Below are positions 1 through 5,099 of a stretch of 5,099 bases of DNA, in pieces; the first letter of the stretch is position 1; each line of letters starts with the position of its first letter. The translations under genes and the position numbers were made by a program. The DNA is taken from positions 2,807 to 7,905 of the forward strand of contig DPHB01000063.1 of the NCBI GenBank assembly GCA_003521845.1, in the 5' to 3' direction. The notes under the pieces are model-generated. The model was not told the DNA's origin. It saw only the letters and a program-made list of their open reading frames with translations, and did not search any database. The stretch comes from Oceanospirillaceae bacterium. Lineage in GTDB: Bacteria > Pseudomonadota > Gammaproteobacteria > Pseudomonadales > Balneatricaceae.

Positions 1-24
1 CAACGCCAGAAGCAACGCCAGAAG
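1..24 (+). repeat. Two perfect copies of a 12-bp tandem repeat in the dnaX linker
   Basis: The unit caacgccagaag occurs at 1-12 and 13-24 without mismatch. In the dnaX frame it encodes a repeated Thr-Pro-Glu-Ala/Val unit. The repeat touches the window edge, so more copies may lie upstream. Degenerate APEV and APEQ units follow to about base 75. It sits in the flexible tau linker, where in-frame copy changes should be tolerated. Confidence 0.8.
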
Positions 25-842
25 TGGTTGTTGCAGCCGTGGCCCCAGAAGTAGTCGCCGTTGCACCCGAGCAGCTAGGGCCAGTCTGCGAGGTCCCTCC
101 GGCAGAAACACCACCGGAACCGCAAGTAGAGACAGCATCTGAAGTACCGACCGACACAACACTAGCGAATGCTTCTGCCGGCCAGACTAGCCATCAACAA
201 GTTGTTGGTCACGTTAATGTTGATGCAGAAAATTTGCCAATCATGGCGGACGTACCACCATGGGAAGAAACCCCTGCCGGTTGGCAAGGTCAGACCAGTG
301 CGCCTGTTGCTGAACAACCAGTAGTGCGCCAGACTGCATCAGTATCACAGCCAGTTGCAGAGGCTATGGCAGAGCCTAGCAAACCGCAAGAGCCTGCACC
401 GGCGCCAGTAATTAGCCAGCCAAAAGCACAATGGACCTTGGCTGACCTAGACCAAAGCAACTGGGCTAATATTTTCCGCGATCTAGATATTGACGGCTTA
501 ACTCGTTCAATTGCCGCCAACATGGTGTTTGCTAGGCGTGTCGGTACACAACTGACGTTTACCTTGGAGCAAGGGCAGACCAGTATGCTCAATGCCGCTC
601 ATCAGGGACGTATTCGCCAAAGTTTGGAAGCCATGTTTGCCTGTGATCTACAGTTAGCAATTGATATTGGTAACACAGAAACAGAAACGCCATTTGCCCG
701 TCGTGAACGCCGTTTAGGGCAACATCAGCAAGCTGCCGTTGAATCATTGCAGGCAGACCCCTATGTAGATAAGTTGGCACAAGTGTTTAATGGTCAACTG
801 GATCTGAGTACCGTAGAGCCTGTACAAAGCTTTGAAGAATAA
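1..842 (+). CDS. dnaX: DNA polymerase III subunit tau (DnaX), C-terminal part, 5' end outside window
   Basis: This is the end of the clamp-loader subunit tau, which in the replisome links the clamp loader to the polymerase core (alpha subunit) and the DnaB helicase. The gene enters from upstream; the reading frame starts at base 3 and stops with TAA at 840-842. Bases 3 to about 431 encode a low-complexity Pro/Ala/Val/Glu-rich linker with TPE and APE repeats and a VPPWEE motif near 250. Bases 432-839 (about 136 residues) match the tau C-terminal alpha-binding domain: a start like WTLADLD, a central LAIDIG strand, an ETP motif at 684-692, and DPYV at 756-767 followed by the terminal helix. The ATPase domain lies outside the window, and so presumably does any frameshift site for the short gamma form; no A-AAA-AAG heptamer occurs here. 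Identity rests on the C-terminal domain plus the ybaB-recR neighbours, which follow dnaX in many bacteria. Confidence 0.95.
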   Translation, partial: TPEATPEVVVAAVAPEVVAVAPEQLGPVCEVPPAETPPEPQVETASEVPTDTTLANASAGQTSHQQVVGHVNVDAENLPIMADVPPWEETPAGWQGQTSAPVAEQPVVRQTASVSQPVAEAMAEPSKPQEPAPAPVISQPKAQWTLADLDQSNWANIFRDLDIDGLTRSIAANMVFARRVGTQLTFTLEQGQTSMLNAAHQGRIRQSLEAMFACDLQLAIDIGNTETETPFARRERRLGQHQQAAVESLQADPYVDKLAQVFNGQLDLSTVEPVQSFEE

Positions 843-907
843 GCGGTACCCTTTAATTATTGTCTAGAGTGACAATTAACAAGCAATTATAGAAGTAGAG
901 AAAGACT
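843..907 (+). promoter_or_regulatory. dnaX-ybaB intergenic region with inverted and direct repeats
   Basis: This 65-bp AT-rich spacer is much the longest gap between dnaX and ycgN. ATTGTC (859-864) and GACAAT (871-876) form a perfect 6-bp inverted repeat around a 6-base loop. CAATTA occurs at 873-878 and again at 884-889, an 11-bp period, i.e. about one helical turn. No T-tract follows the hairpin, so it does not look like an intrinsic terminator. A TATAGA at 888-893 could be a -10 box but lacks a -35 at normal spacing. It may be an operator, a weak internal promoter or simply spacer. Confidence 0.2.
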
Positions 908-1234
908 ATGTTGAAAGGCGGAATGGGCAACTTGATGAAGCAAGCCCAGCAGATGCAAGAACAAATGCAGCAAGCGCAAGAGAAGCTAGCCGAAACCGAA
1001 ACCACCGGTAGTGCCGGTGCAGGCCTAGTAGAAATTGTCATGAACGGTCGTCACGATGTGAAACGCGTCAACATTGATGATAGCTTGATGAGTGAAGACA
1101 AGGAAATGTTGGAAGACCTACTTGCCGCAGCGGTTAATGACGCCGTACGTAAGATTGAGTCGGCACAGCAAGCAAGTATGTCTGACATGACCGCCGGCAT
1201 GGGTATCCCGCCTGGCTTTAAAATGCCATTTTAA
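908..1234 (+). CDS. ybaB: YbaB/EbfC family nucleoid-associated protein
   Basis: The product is a 108-residue DNA-binding protein of the YbaB/EbfC family. Members form dimers shaped like tweezers, bind DNA and are found in the nucleoid; the exact cellular role is unsettled. The sequence shows the family pattern: an N-terminal Met/Gln-rich helix (residues 1-30, MLKGGMGNLMKQAQQMQ), a TGSAGAGLVEIVMNGR beta region, a VNIDD strand, a long second helix (LEDLLAAAVNDAVRKI) and the Gly/Met/Pro-rich tail ending in GFKMPF. Length agrees with the E. coli protein (109 residues as remembered). The start ATG has a purine-rich GAGAAAG stretch at 898-904, acceptable as a ribosome binding site. It lies 65 bp after dnaX and 18 bp before recR, the usual arrangement. 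Confidence 0.96.
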   Translation: MLKGGMGNLMKQAQQMQEQMQQAQEKLAETETTGSAGAGLVEIVMNGRHDVKRVNIDDSLMSEDKEMLEDLLAAAVNDAVRKIESAQQASMSDMTAGMGIPPGFKMPF

Positions 1235-1252
1235 GGTTTATCAACCACTATT

Positions 1253-1873
1253 ATGACCTTTAGCCCGCTTATAGAAGAATTAATCGAGGCCTTGCGCTGC
1301 TTGCCTGGTGTCGGTCGTAAATCTGCCCAGCGTATGGCGTTGCATATCTTGGAACGCGATCGTCAAGGTGGCAGTACCTTGTCAACTGCCTTACAGGCCT
1401 CACTCGATAAAGTCGGGCGCTGCCAATCCTGTCGCAACCATAGCGAAACAGACATTTGCACCACCTGTGCTAGCCCGCGCCGCGATAAGCATAAGCTATG
1501 CATCGTGGAAACGCCGGCTGACGTACTCGCCATCGATTCGTCTACTGGCTATGACGGCCTTTACTATGTACTTATGGGACACTTGTCTCCATTAGACGGC
1601 ATAGGTCCTGATGCCTTGGGGCTCCCAGCTTTGTTTGCGCGCTTGCAAGAAGAGCCTATCGCCTATCCTGTGCAGGAAATTATCATTGCTACCAACCCCA
1701 CTGTGGAGGGCGAGGCAACGGCGCATTTTATCAACCAACACATTCAAGCCTTGTCAACGCAGCAACCCATTAACGTTTCACGTATCGCGCACGGCGTACC
1801 AATTGGTGGTGAGTTAGAATACGTTGATGGTGGCACCTTAGCCCATGCTTTTGCAGGTCGAAAAGCATGGTAA
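1253..1873 (+). CDS. recR: Recombination mediator protein RecR
   Basis: RecR works with RecF and RecO in the cytoplasm to load RecA on SSB-coated single-stranded gaps. The 206-residue product has the family domains in order: a helix-hairpin-helix at about 15-33 (CLPGVGRKSAQRMALHIL), a four-cysteine zinc finger (C57, C60, C69, C72), a Toprim domain from about residue 80 with VETPADVLAID around E86 and ATNPTVEGEATA, and the C-terminal IAHGVPIGGELEYVDGGTLAHAF block. The start fits the family: the N-terminus lines up without gaps with E. coli RecR as remembered. No good ribosome binding site is present; the nearest AAGG (1233-1236) is 16 bases from the ATG and overlaps the ybaB stop. Translation may therefore depend on ribosomes finishing ybaB (inference). 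The 3' end overlaps rnd. Confidence 0.97.
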   Translation: MTFSPLIEELIEALRCLPGVGRKSAQRMALHILERDRQGGSTLSTALQASLDKVGRCQSCRNHSETDICTTCASPRRDKHKLCIVETPADVLAIDSSTGYDGLYYVLMGHLSPLDGIGPDALGLPALFARLQEEPIAYPVQEIIIATNPTVEGEATAHFINQHIQALSTQQPINVSRIAHGVPIGGELEYVDGGTLAHAFAGRKAW

Positions 1874-3033
1874 TGGCAACTACGGCAACCCAAAGTATGG
1901 CAACAGAAAGCAATTATCATTATGTCCAAACAGCCGCTGAGCTGTTAAAGGCCTGCGAATACCTTCATACCAGTTCCCAAGTGGCGTTAGATACCGAATT
2001 TATGCGGGTGGATACTTTTTACCCACAAGTGGGGCTAGTACAGTTGTCCGATGGGCAGCGTACTTATCTTATTGACCCTCTCACTATTGATGATTGGCAG
2101 CCACTACAAAGCTTGTTGTTAAGCCCCCAGGTGGACAAGGTGTTGCATGCCAGTAGCGAAGACTTGGAGCTTATCCGGCATTGGTTGGGCCTCACACCTA
2201 GCCCTATTATCGATACGCAAATTGCCGCCGCTTATGTTGGCCATGGCCTATCTATGGGTTTGCAAAACATGGTGAAAACCCTGTTGCATGTAGAACTAGA
2301 AAAAGGCGAGACACGGTCTAATTGGTTGCAACGCCCATTGACCGCTTCTCAGTGTCACTATGCAGCGTTAGATGTGTCCTTGTTGTTGCAATGCTACAGC
2401 AAGTTAAAAGCCGCCCTTGAAGCACAAGGTAAATGGGATTGGTTTGCCGCTGATATGTTGGCATTGGCTACCCCTAAACCAGAAATTGAGCCCCAGGTAA
2501 GTTATCAAAATGTTAAAAATGCCTGGCGTTTGCAAGGTGTTGAGCTGGTGCGTTTGCAGGCGCTAGCGGCGTGGCGAGAAGAGCAGGCTAGAAACTTAGA
2601 CAAACCACGGACCTTTATAGTTAAAGACCCTAGCCTAGTGGAAATTGCCCAAACCAACCCGACCCATACCCAAGCTTTAGCCGGCATTCAAGATTTGCGC
2701 CCGAGTAGCTTGCGACGTTATGGCAAGGGCGTCTTGCAGCAGCTGTCATGGGCGAATAAAGCCGCTGAAAGTGAGCAGCTAGTCTTCCCTGCAGCTTTGC
2801 CAGCCCCACTTAGTAAATCTGAGCAAAAACGTTACAAGCAGTTACAGCAATGTGCCAACGCCATTGCCGACGAGCAAGATCTGTTGCCGCAATTGTTGGT
2901 ACGTAAGAAAGAATTATTGGCGTTATTTGAACGTCACCGTAAAGCCCAAGCATTTATGCTACCCGAGGCTTGGTTAGGTTGGCGTGCAGAGTTGCTGCGC
3001 CAGCCTATGAACGACCTATTTAATCAGTTATAG
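1867..3033 (+). CDS. rnd: Ribonuclease D
   Basis: RNase D is a 3'-to-5' exoribonuclease that trims tRNA precursors and other small stable RNAs. The 388-residue product has a DEDDy exonuclease domain with all catalytic residues: D42 and E44 in ALDTEFMR, D99 in HASSEDLE, and Y165 plus D169 in YAALD. IIDTQIAAAY and the ETRSNWLQRPLT block are also family signatures. An HRDC domain follows at about 212-290 (NAWRLQGVELVRLQALAAWREEQAR), then a second helical region to the end, as in E. coli RNase D (about 375 residues). Three in-frame ATGs compete: 1867, 1873 (its A is the last base of the recR stop) and 1897. 1867 is chosen because an AGG at 1855-1857 lies 9 bases upstream. Even 1897 would leave the exonuclease domain intact. 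The 7-bp overlap with recR suggests coupled translation. Confidence 0.96.
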   Translation: MVMATTATQSMATESNYHYVQTAAELLKACEYLHTSSQVALDTEFMRVDTFYPQVGLVQLSDGQRTYLIDPLTIDDWQPLQSLLLSPQVDKVLHASSEDLELIRHWLGLTPSPIIDTQIAAAYVGHGLSMGLQNMVKTLLHVELEKGETRSNWLQRPLTASQCHYAALDVSLLLQCYSKLKAALEAQGKWDWFAADMLALATPKPEIEPQVSYQNVKNAWRLQGVELVRLQALAAWREEQARNLDKPRTFIVKDPSLVEIAQTNPTHTQALAGIQDLRPSSLRRYGKGVLQQLSWANKAAESEQLVFPAALPAPLSKSEQKRYKQLQQCANAIADEQDLLPQLLVRKKELLALFERHRKAQAFMLPEAWLGWRAELLRQPMNDLFNQL

Positions 3034-3041
3034 AGGCGGCC

Positions 3042-3338
3042 ATGAGCCAAGATAAAATGATTTGCTCCATCTACCGGAGCCCCAAAAAAGACGAAATGTA
3101 TTTGTATGTAGCCAAGGCCAAGGGCCTAGTTGATGTGCCTGAAGCGCTGCTAAAAATGTTTGGCCAGCCACAACATCGTATGGATATGCTACTTACCGAA
3201 GAGAAGCAACTGGCACGTGCCAACGCCGCTGACATTCTGGCCGACATTGACGACAAAGGTTATTACCTACAAATGCCACCAGTTCGTGATGAATACCTGC
3301 TGGACCTGTACAAAGCACCGGTCAACCCGACCTACTAA
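3042..3338 (+). CDS. ycgL: YcgL family protein of unknown function
   Basis: This 98-residue protein belongs to the YcgL family (formerly DUF709), a small conserved gammaproteobacterial family without a settled function. Family hallmarks are IYRSPKKDEMYLYV (residues 10-23), VPEALLKMFGQP (32-43) and GYYLQMPP (73-80); these line up with E. coli YcgL as remembered. There is no signal peptide or membrane segment, so it should be cytoplasmic. A strong ribosome binding site AGAGG (3032-3036) lies 5 bases before the ATG and overlaps the rnd stop codon. A second in-frame ATG at 3057 is less well placed. The gene sits 8 bp after rnd and overlaps ycgN by one base, suggesting co-expression with RNase D. 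Confidence 0.93.
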   Translation: MSQDKMICSIYRSPKKDEMYLYVAKAKGLVDVPEALLKMFGQPQHRMDMLLTEEKQLARANAADILADIDDKGYYLQMPPVRDEYLLDLYKAPVNPTY

Positions 3339-3793
3339 TGATGCATAAATTTTGGTTAGATACCCCCATTGCTGACATGACGGAACAACAATGGGAGGCT
3401 TTGTGCGATGGTTGTGGCAAATGTTGCTTACAAAAGATCATTGATGATGAAGCACCACTGATGTATCACACACGTGTGGCTTGTGAGTATTTGGATTTAA
3501 AAACCTGCCAATGTCAGGTTTATGATCAGCGGCAACTAAAGGTACCCGATTGCACCAAGGTGTCACCAGATAACGTCGATGACTTTCACTGGTTGCCAGA
3601 AACCTGTGGCTATCGTTTAGTGGCAGCAGGCCATGATTTGCCAGACTGGCACCCACTACAAACTGGTGATGTAAAGAGCCCAATCAAAGCCGGTATGACG
3701 GTAAAAAAATGGGCCGTAAGTGAACGCAAGGTAGCGCCTGATAATTGGGGTGAGTACATTATTGAAATCCAGCAATTGGATGAAGACCAATAG
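3338..3793 (+). CDS. ycgN: YcgN family cysteine-cluster protein (YkgJ-type CxxCxxCC, UPF0260)
   Basis: The 151-residue product matches the YcgN/UPF0260 family, which carries the CxxCxxCC metal-chelate domain. The core is LCDGCGKCC with C23, C26, C29 and C30, followed by C49, C57, C59, C72 and C90. Nine cysteines in the first 90 residues are consistent with binding of zinc, iron or an Fe-S cluster, but which metal is not shown by the sequence. Other family blocks are KTCQCQVYDQR, WLPETCGYRL and DLPDWHPLQTG. The role is unknown. The ATG at 3338 shares its A with the ycgL stop (TAATG) and is followed at once by a second ATG at 3341; neither has a clear ribosome binding site, so initiation probably depends on ycgL translation. 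The last gene of the tightly packed cluster. Confidence 0.93.
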   Translation: MMHKFWLDTPIADMTEQQWEALCDGCGKCCLQKIIDDEAPLMYHTRVACEYLDLKTCQCQVYDQRQLKVPDCTKVSPDNVDDFHWLPETCGYRLVAAGHDLPDWHPLQTGDVKSPIKAGMTVKKWAVSERKVAPDNWGEYIIEIQQLDEDQ

Positions 3794-3940
3794 GGTGTCC
3801 CAGCTACACTAGAGTCGGTATTTTTTATGGGTGTTATTGTGGTTAATTTTTGCTATGGTTAGGAGACACAAATAATAACAACATAGATAGCTAATGACTT
3901 CATCGTTGCTATCAACTGGACTTCACTGGACATCGAAACC
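3794..3940 (+). promoter_or_regulatory. AT-rich leader region before the vWA gene with a possible extended -10 promoter
   Basis: This 147-bp gap is the longest non-coding stretch in the window and separates the compact cluster from the secreted vWA gene. The best promoter candidate is TGCTATGGT at 3851-3859, an extended -10 (TGn plus a 4/6 match to TATAAT); no convincing -35 lies at the right distance. Around it are a TGGTTA direct repeat (3840-3845 and 3856-3861, 16-bp period) and an imperfect inverted repeat: TGTTATTGTG at 3832-3841 pairs with CACAA (3867-3871) and TAACA (3876-3880), with four bases bulged. AGGAG at 3861-3865 has no start codon at usable distance. No good intrinsic terminator for ycgN was found; the T6 run at 3821-3826 is not preceded by a strong GC stem. 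Assignment is tentative. Confidence 0.3.
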
Positions 3941-5099
3941 ATGACCACGTTCACTCGGCCTTTGGCCCTGTTTATTCTCTTTTTGCTGCAGTTTAGTCTT
4001 ATTGTATCGTCTGCCAATGCTCAATCTTCTAATGGGGCACTCCATCTAGATAATCAAATAGATATTCGAATATTGGTAGATGTATCGGGCAGCATGAAAA
4101 AAACCGACCCGCTTAATTTACGTGTTCCGGCTTTACAGGTGCTTACCCAGTTGCTGCCAGAAAATGCGCAGGCCGGGGTGTGGGCGTTTGCCGATGAAGC
4201 TAGCCTAGTTGTACCCCACGGCGCTATCGATTCACAGTGGCGTGCACGAGCCCTAGCGGCCGCACAAAACATTCGTTCCAACGGTCAGTACACGGACATA
4301 GGCGGTGCCCTGCAAACGGCGGCTTTTGGCGAACAGGCACGTACCAGTCAACGCAACCTGCACGTTATCTTATTGACTGATGGTATGGTGGATGTTGCTA
4401 AAAACGAAGTGGTGAACATTCGCGCCCGAAACGAGTTGTTGCAGCATATTACCCAACAATATGTAGATGCCGGTGCCCTAGTTCACGCCATTGGCCTATC
4501 CCATGCGGTGGATGAAAAGACGCTTAATGATATAGCACGCCGTACTGATGGCTTGTTTGCTGTGGCCGAAAATGCCGATCAATTATTGGATATTTTTTTG
4601 CGAGCCTTGGATAACAGCGTACTGACGCAACAGGCACCTGTGTCCACCGATCGACAAACTTTTGTCGTTAACGACGATACCGAAAGTATAACCGTGGTAG
4701 TAGAAAAGAACGGTGATCAAGCCGTGGCTTTGCAAAGCCCGGATGGTGAGGTCATCAGCGCTAATGAAACCAGCAAGCAGGTTGCGTGGCAGGAATCCAG
4801 TACTCATGATGTGGTCACTGTGCAGCAGCCAGAACAAGGTACTTGGACCGTCGCTTCAAACGAGGCCGCCGTGACCCGGGTCAACGTACAAGGTAAATTG
4901 CAGATGGACCTGCGTTTGCCGAGTAACAATATTTACCTTGGCCAATCGACACCATTGCAAATTGCCCTGGCTGATGCCAGTGGCGCCATTACTGACCCAG
5001 AATTATTGTCCCGCTTTGCTTTGCAGCTGAGCCTAGAAAATGACCAGCAACAAGTGCTATGGCAGCACCAGCAAGGTATGTCATCTAGTATGGTAAATA
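3941..5099 (+). CDS. Secreted vWA (von Willebrand factor type A) domain protein, 3' end outside window
   Basis: The frame is open from 3941 to the window end (386 full codons, no stop), so the protein is truncated here. Residues 1-27 form a signal peptide: R6, a hydrophobic stretch at about 8-22, then SANA before Q28 as a likely signal peptidase I site. The vWA domain spans about 43-223 with a complete MIDAS metal site: D47, S49, S51 (DVSGSM), T118 (in YTDIGG) and D147 (LLTDG). After it comes a beta-rich region, about 240-310, with a SPDGEVIS turn (266-273) and GTWTV (300-304), then a further beta-type segment (LRLPSNNIYLGQSTPLQI). This layout suggests a periplasmic or surface protein that binds a ligand through Mg2+; a membrane anchor could lie in the missing part. 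ATG 3941 is the first usable start after the in-frame TAG at 3884, but the ribosome binding site is weak. Partner and specific function are unknown. Confidence 0.88.
   Translation, partial: MTTFTRPLALFILFLLQFSLIVSSANAQSSNGALHLDNQIDIRILVDVSGSMKKTDPLNLRVPALQVLTQLLPENAQAGVWAFADEASLVVPHGAIDSQWRARALAAAQNIRSNGQYTDIGGALQTAAFGEQARTSQRNLHVILLTDGMVDVAKNEVVNIRARNELLQHITQQYVDAGALVHAIGLSHAVDEKTLNDIARRTDGLFAVAENADQLLDIFLRALDNSVLTQQAPVSTDRQTFVVNDDTESITVVVEKNGDQAVALQSPDGEVISANETSKQVAWQESSTHDVVTVQQPEQGTWTVASNEAAVTRVNVQGKLQMDLRLPSNNIYLGQSTPLQIALADASGAITDPELLSRFALQLSLENDQQQVLWQHQQGMSSSMVN

Noticed and set aside
290..780. Minus-strand open frames of 100 and 63 codons opposite dnaX
   Set aside because: They are antisense to the conserved tau C-terminal domain and its linker and show no recognisable domain.
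1..842. Programmed frameshift site producing the short gamma form of DnaX
   Set aside because: No A-AAA-AAG heptamer occurs in this part; if one exists it would lie upstream of the window.
845..868. GGTACC (845-850) and TCTAGA (863-868) palindromes
   Set aside because: These 6-bp palindromes are expected by chance and have no further symmetry around them.
1308..1817. Alternative + strand frames of 95 and 68 codons within recR
   Set aside because: RecR fills this stretch with a full set of family motifs, and the alternative frames look like nothing known.
3438..3683. Minus-strand open frame of 81 codons inside ycgN
   Set aside because: The opposite strand encodes a clear YcgN protein with its cysteine cluster; this frame is a by-product.
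3793..3826. Possible intrinsic terminator after ycgN (GTGT...ACAC stem followed by a T6 run)
   Set aside because: The stem is only four base pairs, the T-run begins more than 10 bases after it, and there is no GC-rich core.
4583..4837. Minus-strand open frame of 84 codons inside the vWA gene
   Set aside because: It lies antisense to a well-supported coding region with signal peptide and vWA motifs, resembles no known family and has no supporting context.

Overview
The window looks like chromosomal DNA of a gammaproteobacterium. The reasons are the dnaX–ybaB–recR order, the presence of YcgL and YcgN (small families known mostly from Gammaproteobacteria), and proteins that align closely by eye with remembered E. 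coli homologues. Codon use differs from enteric bacteria, and a marine or environmental gammaproteobacterium (Cellvibrionales, Oceanospirillales or similar) is plausible. The genus cannot be fixed from the sequence. All genes lie on the + strand and show no sign of recent transfer.

Layout: 1-842 is the 3' end of dnaX (DNA polymerase III tau subunit: disordered Pro/Ala/Val-rich linker, then the polymerase-binding C-terminal domain). It is followed by ybaB/ebfC (908-1234) and recR (1253-1873), the classic replication and repair cluster. rnd, encoding RNase D (1867-3033), overlaps the recR stop by 7 bp. ycgL (3042-3338) follows after 8 bp and ycgN (3338-3793) overlaps ycgL by 1 bp. From recR to ycgN the genes are packed tightly enough to suggest one transcript with translational coupling. 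A 147-bp AT-rich gap (3794-3940) may carry a promoter. After it comes a secreted von Willebrand factor A (vWA) domain protein (3941 to the window end, truncated) with a signal peptide, a complete metal-binding MIDAS motif and a following beta-rich region.

How the genes relate: dnaX, ybaB and recR serve replication-fork assembly, nucleoid or DNA binding, and recombinational repair. rnd serves 3' RNA processing. ycgL and ycgN are conserved but poorly understood. The vWA gene is the only cell-envelope gene and appears to be a separate unit.

Most of the window is ordinary, well-conserved core genome. No mobile element, CRISPR array, tRNA or rRNA was seen, and no clear undescribed system. The parts most worth a second look are the vWA protein with its leader region and the conserved rnd-ycgL-ycgN grouping.
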